Assembly (NCBI GenBank): GCA_020160935.1
Contig: JAIUPL010000017.1
Location: 84,371 to 148,370, forward strand
Direction of reading: 5' to 3'
Length of the DNA stretch: 64,000 nt
Source: Bacteroidota bacterium
Lineage (GTDB): Bacteria; Bacteroidota; Bacteroidia; Chitinophagales; Saprospiraceae
This document shows, piece by piece, positions 1 through 7,760 of this stretch. The notes under the pieces are model-generated. The model made no database searches. It saw nothing but the letters and a program-made list of their open reading frames with translations, and was not told the DNA's origin. Each line of letters begins with the position of its first letter. Positions within the stretch are counted from its first letter, which is position 1. The translations under genes were made by a program, and so were the position numbers.

Positions 1-1
1 T

Positions 2-247
2 CTAAGCATTGCCGATGACGGACTGGAACTGATTTTTAAAAGCGCGCGCAACGAATTGCGCATTGCGGCCCGCCAGGCGCCAGGCACTGCACTGGCTTCG
101 CCACTTTCAGGAGATATGACCGGAAAAATCAATGAAAGCCTGCAGGCCACCCTGCGCGTAGAACTGCTGGAAAACAAACAGCGCATTTTTGAAGGCACAG
201 GCCGCCATGCCGGACTGGAAGTGGCGGGCGATACGAGGGTGTTGTGA
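2..247 (+). CDS. C-terminal fragment, possibly tocopherol cyclase-like
   Basis: Only the last 81 codons are inside the window; the frame opens at base 2 and ends at a TGA at 245-247. The tail carries TLRVEL followed some 20 residues later by GLEVAGD. This resembles the last strands of tocopherol cyclase family proteins, which end in an LEVGG-type motif (family knowledge). The N-terminal part that would decide the matter is missing, so the assignment is a guess. Its stop codon lies in the left arm of a long hairpin, and the facing gene stops in the right arm. Confidence 0.4.
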   Translation, partial: LSIADDGLELIFKSARNELRIAARQAPGTALASPLSGDMTGKINESLQATLRVELLENKQRIFEGTGRHAGLEVAGDTRVL

Positions 248-404
248 AGATGTGTTTTGGTGTTTTGGTGTTTTTGTGTTTTGGTGGTGCTTCATTCTTG
301 GCATTCTAATTAATGATGCTATGAGCAACGTACTACCAAAACACTAAAACACTAAAACACCAAAACACCAAAACACAAATTCACAAAACACATCTTCACA
401 ACAC
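239..404. terminator. Long hairpin between convergent genes
   Basis: Bases 239-259 and 384-404 are a perfect 21-bp inverted repeat. Each arm contains the stop codon of one of the two convergent genes, and both genes end Val-Leu-stop. Inside the arms, short TGTTTTGG-type units on the left and their complement on the right extend the pairing imperfectly. Position and symmetry suggest a bidirectional terminator; the low-complexity units suggest growth by slippage or copying. Confidence 0.6.
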
Positions 405-1403
405 AATCTTGTTCACCGGTTGCAGTGGCGCAGGCAGTTCCGTTTCGCCCAGCATTTCCCGGAGGTCAATTTCTATGGTGCGGCTCATTTGCGAAATAGG
501 CACGTCGTTGGCACTGCCTTCAAACGGGTTTTCGGTGCTTTCACCTACCTGTTCGAGCGACATAAACACCCACGACACCAGCACGCTGCAAGGCACAACG
601 AGCCATACCATACAGCCTTGCAGGGGGGCCGTGAGTTGTTCGTTGAGTTTGTCGAATTCGCGGAGCATGCCAAAGGGCAGCAGGATGCAGAACAGTTTGA
701 TAAAGAAGGAGTTGATGGTTGCAAACTGGCGCGGGTACGGAAAGTTTTTGATGCGTTCACTGCGCCCCTGCTGGTCGTACAAGTCCTGGATGCTGCGTTG
801 CATTTCAATAAACCTGAAATTGTCGAGCGCACCGCTGTCGGCCAGATCGCGCAATGTCTTGGATTGCAGGCTCATCAATTGTGCTGCGCGATTTTTGGTT
901 CTTAGGATGTATTGCAATTCTTGTGCTGAAATATATTGCGCAAGTTCTGTCTCCAGAGGAGTCTGTTTTTCCGGAACGGTGTAATAACGGCTGAACTCGA
1001 TGTTGTAAGGCTTGGTCTTACTTTCCCAGGCGCGCGGCTCCCGCATCTGGTAGCGCAGGGCTGTGAGCCAGGCAAAATGCCGGTAAATCAATTCCTTTGA
1101 TTTTTCCGGGTCGTTGATAAAATCGCGGCAGCGCACGCCCCAGGTGCGGCTGCTGTTGAGAATGGCGCCCCAGATTTGCCGGGCTTCCCAGGTGCGGTTG
1201 TAGGTTTGGGTGTTTTTGAAACCGATCAAAAAGGCGGTGGCGGTGCCGAGCATGGCTACTACCGTCCAGGGGATGGCGAGCCAATACCACCCCAACATTT
1301 GATACAGCAATACAGGAATAATGGAAATGGGCAGCAACCAGTAAAAAGTGCGGCGCGTCCACAAAAGAAATTCGCTGATTTTATAGGCAGTTCCGGTGTG
1401 CAT
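396..1403 (-). CDS. Bestrophin family anion channel (UPF0187/YneE type)
   Basis: Predicted inner-membrane protein of 335 residues, the normal size for bacterial bestrophins, which form pentameric chloride or anion channels. Hydrophobic segments lie at about 20-38 and 42-62, then a long soluble helical region, then two more near 230-250 and 265-285. The sequence ENPFEGSANDVP near residue 295 matches the conserved bestrophin signature after the last membrane segment, and NRTWEARQIWG after the second segment is also typical. It ends inside the hairpin at 239-404. The next gene to the right is divergent, so it is probably a single transcription unit. Confidence 0.9.
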   Translation of the reverse strand: MHTGTAYKISEFLLWTRRTFYWLLPISIIPVLLYQMLGWYWLAIPWTVVAMLGTATAFLIGFKNTQTYNRTWEARQIWGAILNSSRTWGVRCRDFINDPEKSKELIYRHFAWLTALRYQMREPRAWESKTKPYNIEFSRYYTVPEKQTPLETELAQYISAQELQYILRTKNRAAQLMSLQSKTLRDLADSGALDNFRFIEMQRSIQDLYDQQGRSERIKNFPYPRQFATINSFFIKLFCILLPFGMLREFDKLNEQLTAPLQGCMVWLVVPCSVLVSWVFMSLEQVGESTENPFEGSANDVPISQMSRTIEIDLREMLGETELPAPLQPVNKIVL

Positions 1404-1518
1404 GAGGGTACATGATTTTCAGCAAACATAATGCTTGTTTTTTGAGTATGTACGTGCTGTATCTAATTCGTGTTTTACCTTCGCCAACCAGGTTCTTCTT
1501 CATCAAATCGAAAAATCG

Positions 1519-3021
1519 ATGTCCGAAAAAAAATCCTTTCCCAGTCCGCTTGCTATCCTGATGCTGGTCATTGTGCTGGCTGCTGCCTGCACCTGGTTGT
1601 TGCCAGCCGGGCAATACAGCAAACTGTCGGCAGAAAAAGAACATTTTCTGGTGACCTCACCGGCCGGTGAGCGCACCTTGCCCCTCACACAGCGCACCCT
1701 CGACAGCCTGGGTATTCGTATTGCACTGGAAAAATTTACCGGTGGCGACATTCGCAAAGCCGTTTCCATTCCGGGCACATTTGTCGAGCAACCCAAAAAC
1801 GGACAGGGTTTTCTGGCAGTGTTGCAGGCGCCGATCAAAGGCATTTATGACAGTATCGACATCATCCTGTTTATTCTGGTCATTGGCGGGTTTATGTATG
1901 TGTTCAACGAAACCGGGGCCATGGTGCAGGGCATTGCAGCGCTTTCGCATTCCATGAAAGGGCGCGAACCCCTGCTCATCGGATTGCTGACGGGTATCCT
2001 TTCCTTTTTTGCGGCGTCGTATGGCATGGCGGAAGAAGCGCTGGTGTTTTATCCGATTCTGGTGCCCTTGTTTGTAGCAGCCGGGTACGATTTGCTGGTG
2101 CCCCTGGCCATCATTTTCGGCGGCACTTCAGTGGGGTGTATTGCCTCATTTTCCAACCCGTTTTCCGTCATCATCGCTTCCAATGCCGCGGGCATCAACT
2201 GGATGGACGGACTCACGGAACGCCTGATCATCTGGGTAGTGACTACCGGGCTGATGATCTGGTACATTCTGCGTTATGCTGCCCGGGTGAAAAAAGACCC
2301 TGCCGCTTCGCTGGTGTTGCAAATTGATGGCGCAGTGGCGCCACCTTACGAAATGGCCGTTTCAGATCAGTCGGACGTACCCGTTTTGCCTTTTAAATCA
2401 AAATTGCTCTTGTTTATTTACATCGCTACATTTCTGGTGATGATCGGCGGCGTTGTCTTTTTGAAATGGTGGACACTGGAAATGTCGGCCCTGTTTCTGG
2501 GCGCTTCGGTCTTGCTGGCGCTGATTACAGGTATGAAAGAGAAGGTATTTACGGCCGAATTTATCAAAGGTGCCGAAAGCCTGTTGAGCGTGGCATTTGT
2601 GGTAGGTGTGGCGCGCGGCGTGACGGTGATCCTCAACGACGGCAACGTGAGCGATTCTATTTTGTATTATACCTCTCAGGCCATTCAGGGCGTGCATCCG
2701 GCAGTATTTATCCTCATGCTGCTGGCTTTTTACTTTGTTTTTTCCCTATTTATCCAGTCGAGTTCGGGCATGGCTGTGCTGACGATGCCGATTATTGGCG
2801 CACTGGCTGTTATTGTAAATGTTCCGGGGCGCGAAATTGTGAATTCGTATCTCTACGGCATGTGCATCATGTCGTTCATAGCGCCTACCGGTCTTGTATT
2901 GCCATCGCTGACGCTGGTGAATGTTAGCCTGAAAACCTGGCTGCGGTTTATTAATCCTTTTTTGGTGATGCTGACCTTGATATGCGCGCTGTTTTTAGTC
3001 GTGGGCATCTACTTGCAATAA
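1519..3021 (+). CDS. YfcC/DcuC-like membrane carrier
   Basis: A 500-residue polytopic membrane protein of the YfcC family (DcuC/ArsB-NhaD superfamily), related to C4-dicarboxylate and basic amino acid carriers. The start at 1519 (MSEKKSFPSPLAIL) is chosen because the first membrane helix and the family PAGQY motif follow at once; the ATG at 1435 would add 28 uncharacteristic residues. About twelve hydrophobic segments are visible. A roughly 70-residue polar stretch between helices 1 and 2 (TLPLTQRTLDSLGI onward) is usual in this family. The GMAEEALVFYPI and SSSGMAVLTMPIIGAL stretches match the two half-repeats that form the transport core. Substrate cannot be deduced. Confidence 0.85.
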   Translation: MSEKKSFPSPLAILMLVIVLAAACTWLLPAGQYSKLSAEKEHFLVTSPAGERTLPLTQRTLDSLGIRIALEKFTGGDIRKAVSIPGTFVEQPKNGQGFLAVLQAPIKGIYDSIDIILFILVIGGFMYVFNETGAMVQGIAALSHSMKGREPLLIGLLTGILSFFAASYGMAEEALVFYPILVPLFVAAGYDLLVPLAIIFGGTSVGCIASFSNPFSVIIASNAAGINWMDGLTERLIIWVVTTGLMIWYILRYAARVKKDPAASLVLQIDGAVAPPYEMAVSDQSDVPVLPFKSKLLLFIYIATFLVMIGGVVFLKWWTLEMSALFLGASVLLALITGMKEKVFTAEFIKGAESLLSVAFVVGVARGVTVILNDGNVSDSILYYTSQAIQGVHPAVFILMLLAFYFVFSLFIQSSSGMAVLTMPIIGALAVIVNVPGREIVNSYLYGMCIMSFIAPTGLVLPSLTLVNVSLKTWLRFINPFLVMLTLICALFLVVGIYLQ

Positions 3022-3201
3022 AATGACTGGGTTTGTATGATTTCTACCTGTTTTTTTTAATCTTTGATAAAAAACAAACACATAATCCGGGATTCAGGCA
3101 ATCGAGTGATGCACGTTAGATCAACTCAAGGCGAAATGGGTCGCATTGGAATGAAAATCTGCATGGATCGCTTTGGTGTTGTTTCCCTCACACTTTTCCA
3201 C

Positions 3202-4443
3202 ATGAACTATTCCTTCACGTGCTTTCGTGATACCTTGCTTATATGGGTATTTACAAGCGGCATTACCTGTTGCCTGTACGGAGCCGATGGCTTCGACAAC
3301 AACTACGTAGGCGGCGATGCCAACCAGTTGTATGTGACGATCAATGGCTTGAATCACGCCGTTTTGTTTGGCCCGGGCGCCATGTCGACCGGCAGTTTTT
3401 TTATCGGAATCCCCAATGGAACGAGTAACAATCAGGGCGTTGTGTCCTCTTTCGTGCTGACAGGGGCGGCTTCTTTTTTGCGCTCCGCATACTTCGACCG
3501 GGTAAATAGGACTACGCTGTATTATCGCATTTATCCTGCATTAACTACACCGCCCGGCTGGAGCACTCTGACATTGCAAGCGCAATCAAGTCTCGTTCCG
3601 GGCACCTGCTACACTTCCACACAAAGCAATAACTGGCAAATTACACAATCGCTCGATGTGTTGCAGGGACTTTCTAACGGCTCCTACGTACTGGAATTTT
3701 ATATGCAATCGGAACTTTATGACGTGGGGCTGGAAGATGGCTCCTGTACGGTGAATGCCCTGGAGCAATGCAATACGGCATACGTACACCCGGGCCGATA
3801 CATCAGTTCCCGATTCAATACCACCGATCCTGTTGCCTGCGATCTGGATAATACTATTGCAACACAATCGGCGCTGGCACGTATATTTTTCGATGTAACA
3901 AATGCTCCGCTACCCGCAGAGATCATTTTCTTTAGCGCAAATGCGGTAGCGTATCAGGTCGAATTAAACTGGAAAACGGCACAGGAGCATGATGTGTCGT
4001 ATTTCCGACTGGACCGGAGCGCCGATGGGTATTCCTGGCAACCATTTGGCAGCGTACCTGCAGCCGGAAATTCCACACATTCAACATCTTACCGCTTTCC
4101 GGATAAGCATCCCTTGTCTGGAAAAAATTATTACCGATTACTTACTCTTGGAACCGGCGGACTCGTCGATGTGTCCCCCGTCGTTGAACTGGATGTACAA
4201 GAAACAGTGCCAATTGTACAGGTTTGGCCCAATCCGGTATCAGACAAGTTGTTCATTTGGGCAGAAACCGCTGCTGGTGTTTTGACAGTATTTGATACGA
4301 ACGGGCGCCTTGTGATTCAGCAGGCGCTTGTGGAGAATGGCATTCAATCTGTTGAAACGGAGTATTGGAAAACAGGGGTGTATGAAATTTTGATTTCGGA
4401 TGTTTCGGGATTTTATCGTACTGCAAGAATTTTGAAGAATTAA
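3202..4443 (+). CDS. Exported protein with T9SS type A sorting domain
   Basis: The preferred start at 3202 gives 413 residues beginning with a signal-peptide-like segment (hydrophobic LLIWVFTSGITCCLYG); an in-frame TTG at 3064 would place 46 extra residues before it. The N-terminal 280 residues match no family I can name. Residues about 285-345 look like a fibronectin-like module common in Bacteroidota surface proteins (ELNWKTAQEHDVSYFRLDRS, then NYYRLLT). The last 75 residues form a T9SS sorting domain: VWPNPVSDKL, then TVFDTNGRLV, then GVYEI and a basic end. The product is therefore probably exported and anchored or released at the cell surface. It converges on the DUF421 gene 8 bases away. 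Confidence 0.75.
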   Translation: MNYSFTCFRDTLLIWVFTSGITCCLYGADGFDNNYVGGDANQLYVTINGLNHAVLFGPGAMSTGSFFIGIPNGTSNNQGVVSSFVLTGAASFLRSAYFDRVNRTTLYYRIYPALTTPPGWSTLTLQAQSSLVPGTCYTSTQSNNWQITQSLDVLQGLSNGSYVLEFYMQSELYDVGLEDGSCTVNALEQCNTAYVHPGRYISSRFNTTDPVACDLDNTIATQSALARIFFDVTNAPLPAEIIFFSANAVAYQVELNWKTAQEHDVSYFRLDRSADGYSWQPFGSVPAAGNSTHSTSYRFPDKHPLSGKNYYRLLTLGTGGLVDVSPVVELDVQETVPIVQVWPNPVSDKLFIWAETAAGVLTVFDTNGRLVIQQALVENGIQSVETEYWKTGVYEILISDVSGFYRTARILKN

Positions 4444-4451
4444 GCGCCTGT

Positions 4452-5162
4452 TTAAAGATTGGTTTTTTGCCAGGCTACCTGCCCACATGTATCGCATGCA
4501 GGCGCTTTGGTTTTCTGTTTCAGGGTGCGTGTGTCGCCACATTCCCGACAGAAATAAACACTTGTGGCCGGTATTTTCATGGATTTATTGATAAATAGTG
4601 TGTGAGTGTTTTCACTGTCGGGCAGCACCGACAAGCCCTTTTTTACATTTTGGGCTGATTGAAACAGCACGGAAATTTGCCCATTTGTTTCAAAAAATGC
4701 TTTTTTTACCTGCCCCAGGTGTTCCACATCCTTGCTGCGTAAGGCACGAAACAAGTCTTCGCGCGACAGGTTGTTTTCCAGCAGGTTTTTCCATTGAATA
4801 ACACCGTTGTCGACCACCAGATTTGGCTCTCCTTCCATCAATACTTCGACTTTTTTATTGGTATTGATCAGTTTTTCCAGTCCGATCTGGAAAATTGCAA
4901 CAACGGTAATGGCTACTACGCCGTGTAAAATAGGCATGTCACGCCCGATCATCGGGTCGCCTACAGCCGATCCAAAGGAAATAAGAATCGCAAGTTCGAG
5001 TACGGATAATTGCCCAATGCCTCGTTTGCCTAACACCCTTAGCAAAAGGATGGTGTATCCATACATGATAATGGTACGGAATACTATTTCCAGAAAAAAA
5101 ACAGGAGGGGCGTCGCCAATGAAGATCCTGTGAAAATCAAAAACCTGAAAATCCTTGTCCAT
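4452..5162 (-). CDS. DUF421/YetF family membrane protein
   Basis: 236 residues. Three hydrophobic segments lie in the first 95 residues, with the family signature LRVLGKRGIGQLSVLELAILISFGSAVGDPMI between the second and third. A soluble domain typical of DUF421 follows (VLMEGEPNLVVDNGVI, then LLENNLSREDL, then VKKAFFETNGQISV). Unusually, the C-terminus adds a short cysteine module, CRECGD...ACDTCG, which could bind zinc or a rubredoxin-like metal site. The molecular function of DUF421 proteins is not settled. The gene reads away from the carbonic anhydrase, with a hairpin between them. Confidence 0.85.
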   Translation of the reverse strand: MDKDFQVFDFHRIFIGDAPPVFFLEIVFRTIIMYGYTILLLRVLGKRGIGQLSVLELAILISFGSAVGDPMIGRDMPILHGVVAITVVAIFQIGLEKLINTNKKVEVLMEGEPNLVVDNGVIQWKNLLENNLSREDLFRALRSKDVEHLGQVKKAFFETNGQISVLFQSAQNVKKGLSVLPDSENTHTLFINKSMKIPATSVYFCRECGDTRTLKQKTKAPACDTCGQVAWQKTNL

Positions 5163-5239
5163 AGGGAAAAATGGGTTGATTATTGCTCATCCCATCTTTC
5201 TAAAAAAACAATACCGGGGAAAAGTGTGGTATTTACGGA

Positions 5240-5279
5240 GCGTTCGGAGGCTGATACTTATAAAACAGCCTCCGAACGC
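5240..5279 (-). terminator. 14-bp hairpin downstream of carbonic anhydrase gene
   Basis: Perfect inverted repeat of GCGTTCGGAGGCTG (5240-5253) and its complement (5266-5279) with a 12-base loop. It sits 39 bases after the stop of the carbonic anhydrase gene and before the DUF421 start. No T-run follows on either strand, so it may act as an RNA-stabilising 3' end rather than a classical terminator. Confidence 0.55.
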
Positions 5280-5317
5280 ACTATATTAATCGAAATTGAT
5301 CCAGTTATTTCTTCAAC

Positions 5318-6100
5318 TCAAGCCTTGTGGTGTTTGATCGTCCGGCCTTCCAGCGCCTGCACCGGACGGGCGTTTTCGTGCTCCAGCGCTTCGAAAGCGT
5401 GGATTTGTTCCTCTGTTGCTTCGATGTGGTGCTCCAGCACAATCCAGGTCACGATTTCAGAGCAGGGTGGGGTAGTGAGAGAGCCTGCGTAGGTGTAATA
5501 ACTCAGGTCGGAAGGCATCAGATCTTGTGCCGTAAAACTGACTGCACCTTCGTAGGTAGCATCTTTTGTAGCAGGCAGGTGATCGACAAAGTGTTTGAGG
5601 ATCGGATTTTCGGCGCCCTCTTCCACAAATACGCCGATGACAGCCAGTTTGCCGGTGGTAGCATTTTTGTGAACAAAGTGAATCTCCATCGGAGCCGATA
5701 CGCCGCCTACGGTGTGCTCGCTGTGTGTATGTGTGTGAAACTGAAGCAGTTCGTACGATTCTCCATTTACTACGATCGTGCTGCCACCGTCGTAATTGAA
5801 CTGGATGGTATGGCCTTTATTCACAATGTGGGTGCCTGAATTGGAATACGTGCGAGCAACAGCAGCCAGTGAAGCATCGTCTACAGCATTCGTAATGTCG
5901 ACAGGCGACTGCACTTTTCCACCGCAATCCACATAATCTACACAAAGTTCGCTCCAGTGTTCAGGGCCGTCGGCGCCTTCGTACTCATAGGTTACGCCTT
6001 CGCAGGAGGGCAGGGTTTTGTCGTCTTTACAGGAAACGGCTGTCAGTACCAGCACAAAACCAAAAAAGGGCAGCAAGGAGTGTTTAGCAAGGAAGTTCAT
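5318..6100 (-). CDS. Alpha-carbonic anhydrase, lipoprotein
   Basis: Zinc enzyme interconverting CO2 and bicarbonate, here predicted to be anchored in the cell envelope. The start at 6100 (260 residues) places a lipoprotein signal in frame: hydrophobic LLPFFGFVLVLT, then AVSC with Cys24. Zinc ligands of the alpha class are visible: His122 and His124 in FHTHTHSEH, and His141 in MEIHFVH; Glu128 is the conserved gate residue. QSPVDI near residue 65 and LTTPPCSE near residue 220 are further alpha-class signatures. An upstream ATG at 6220 would extend it by 40 residues without a signal. The gene appears monocistronic and is divergent from the sigma operon. Confidence 0.93.
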   Translation of the reverse strand: MNFLAKHSLLPFFGFVLVLTAVSCKDDKTLPSCEGVTYEYEGADGPEHWSELCVDYVDCGGKVQSPVDITNAVDDASLAAVARTYSNSGTHIVNKGHTIQFNYDGGSTIVVNGESYELLQFHTHTHSEHTVGGVSAPMEIHFVHKNATTGKLAVIGVFVEEGAENPILKHFVDHLPATKDATYEGAVSFTAQDLMPSDLSYYTYAGSLTTPPCSEIVTWIVLEHHIEATEEQIHAFEALEHENARPVQALEGRTIKHHKA

Positions 6101-6134
6101 TTCTTTTGTAATGTTTAGAAGGTTTGATAATTGT

Positions 6135-6161
6135 GCGCCTGTCAATTGAATCAGCAGGCGC
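6135..6161 (-). promoter_or_regulatory. Hairpin in the carbonic anhydrase leader
   Basis: GCGCCTG at 6135-6141 and its complement at 6155-6161 form a 7-bp stem with a 13-base loop, 35 bases upstream of the carbonic anhydrase start. Could be an operator or a leader structure; no known binding site was recognised. Confidence 0.3.
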
Positions 6162-6262
6162 TGTAATATCATATCCCGAAAAGGAGGATTTGGTGACCCT
6201 GTTGTAGAAAATTTTTTCAAAAAAAAATTCGTATCCTTTGTAATTCGTTGAAAATCAACTTG

Positions 6263-6292
6263 TTTGCCGTGTAATTTTTTTATCTACATTTG
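6263..6292 (+). promoter_or_regulatory. Bacteroidota-type promoter of the sigma/CHAT operon
   Basis: TTTG at 6263-6266 and TACATTTG at 6285-6292 are separated by 18 bases, close to the TTTG / TAnnTTTG primary sigma promoter of Bacteroidota. The predicted transcript starts near 6298, about 20 bases before the ATG at 6318. The operon would thus be read by the housekeeping sigma factor. Confidence 0.6.
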
Positions 6293-6317
6293 CGCAGGTT
6301 ATTCTTATTAGCCAGTG

Positions 6318-6917
6318 ATGGAAAAAGACGAATCAATTTACATTCAGGGAATACTACGCAACGAGACGCGGACGCTGGAAGAAATCTATCGGCGTTTTCT
6401 TCCGCCTTTGTATAGTATGCTTCGAAACAACCATGCCTCTTACGACGATGCCTGCGATGTGTTTCAGGAAGCACTGGTCGTGATTTTCCACCATGCCGCC
6501 CGCCCCGATTTTCAACTCGCCGCGCCTTTTCAGGCCTACCTCATGGGCATCGGGCGAAACATTTGGCTGAGACAATTGAAAAAAAACAGCCGAACGGAGG
6601 TCACTTCCAGCCCGGAAGAGGGATATGATATAGATGCCGACCTTGAATTTCAGGTGATTGAATTGGAAAAACGCAACCTGTATCGGGAAAAATTTGAACA
6701 ACTCGGCCCGGATTGCCGGCAGTTGCTCCAGCGTTTTTTCGATCGGGAGCCGCTGCAGTCCATTGCTGCCGATATGGGTTTTACTTCCGATTATGTCAAA
6801 AAGAAAAACAAGGTGTGCAAAGACAAACTCATCCAATCCATCCAAAAGGACGAACGATTTCATGAAATGAGTACCACTTATCGCACAAACAAAACCGATA
6901 CCAGCGCATATGAATAA
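6318..6917 (+). CDS. RNA polymerase sigma factor, ECF-like
   Basis: 199 residues from the ATG at 6318 (a GTG lies one codon earlier). Residues about 25-90 look like sigma region 2: LLEEIYRRF-type helix, YDDACDVFQEALVVIF, then AYLMGIGRNIWLRQLKK. Residues about 130-180 look like region 4: LGPDCRQLLQRFFDREPLQSIAADMGFTSDYVKKKNKVCKDKLIQ, a helix-turn-helix. It probably recruits polymerase to a small regulon. Its end overlaps the next start by 8 bases (ATGAATAA), implying translational coupling to the anti-sigma-like protein. Confidence 0.87.
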   Translation: MEKDESIYIQGILRNETRTLEEIYRRFLPPLYSMLRNNHASYDDACDVFQEALVVIFHHAARPDFQLAAPFQAYLMGIGRNIWLRQLKKNSRTEVTSSPEEGYDIDADLEFQVIELEKRNLYREKFEQLGPDCRQLLQRFFDREPLQSIAADMGFTSDYVKKKNKVCKDKLIQSIQKDERFHEMSTTYRTNKTDTSAYE

Positions 6918-7749
6918 CGAAAGCCTGGATGACCTGATTCACGATTACCTCAGCGGTGTGATGGATATCGAAACCCGGAAGGAATTTGAAAGCCAGTTGG
7001 CTTCCCATCCGGATATGGCGGAGCGTGTTCGTTTCGAACGGGAACTGTACAACGCTATCGGCCAATCTCCGGAAAACGATTTGCGTGCCAACCTGCAACA
7101 AATTACCCGCCGCTTCGACCAGACAGAGTTTGTTTCCGTCCCAGTTTCAACAGAGAAAACCTCCCGGAAAAGACTATGGCGAGGTGTTGGGATCCTGGCG
7201 CTTTTAGGAGCACTGGTTTTGTGGTGGATTACACAATACCGCATGAAACCAGACGCCACGCCTGCGCCTGCCTCCGAGCCCGTTCAAATCATATCGACAC
7301 CAACTATCGAACAAACACCGGCCGTACAGGAAGCGCCGCCACCACAAGCCGTTCAAAAATCACGTCCTGTGGCTGCTTCTTACGAACCAATCCCGGCGCT
7401 GGAAACCTATGTCGGCTCCCAATATAGAAGCCAGGATTGGAAAGTAACTGTAGAGGAACCTTTGCCCAATGCCCAACTCCCTGCCAAAAACGGGCACTTG
7501 TCGCTTCGCATTTCCGGAAATATTCAAAGTACTGTTGTGGCCGAGCCCGGTTTGCGTGTGTTGATTTTTAACAACGATCTCAAATCCTTTGAAGCCATGC
7601 AGCCGATTGCGAACGCTGCACTAAAAGTCGCTCCGGACGGTAATTTTTTATTTGAAAAAGTAATGGTTTTTAAACCCGGGTTGTACTATTACCTGATCGA
7701 AGACGAAGAATCGGGCAACTGGCTGTTCGTTGGTAAATTCAGGATGTAA
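6910..7749 (+). CDS. Anti-sigma-factor-like single-pass membrane protein
   Basis: 279 residues. The N-terminal 75 residues resemble a cytoplasmic anti-sigma helical domain without the zinc ligands (DDLIHDYLSGVMDIETRKEFESQ, then SHPDMAERVRFERELY). One membrane segment follows at about 98-113, then a Pro/Ala/Gln-rich periplasmic linker and a compact C-terminal domain from about 155 (ALETYVGSQYRSQDW to the end). Its position between a sigma factor and an exported CHAT protein suggests it holds the sigma factor at the membrane and senses an envelope signal; this is inference from layout. Confidence 0.7.
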   Translation: MNNESLDDLIHDYLSGVMDIETRKEFESQLASHPDMAERVRFERELYNAIGQSPENDLRANLQQITRRFDQTEFVSVPVSTEKTSRKRLWRGVGILALLGALVLWWITQYRMKPDATPAPASEPVQIISTPTIEQTPAVQEAPPPQAVQKSRPVAASYEPIPALETYVGSQYRSQDWKVTVEEPLPNAQLPAKNGHLSLRISGNIQSTVVAEPGLRVLIFNNDLKSFEAMQPIANAALKVAPDGNFLFEKVMVFKPGLYYYLIEDEESGNWLFVGKFRM

Positions 7750-7760
7750 AAACAATCGTC

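Noticed and set aside
1435..1518. Longer N-terminus for the YfcC-like carrier
   Set aside because: The added 28 residues do not resemble the family, and the later ATG puts the first membrane helix at the usual place.
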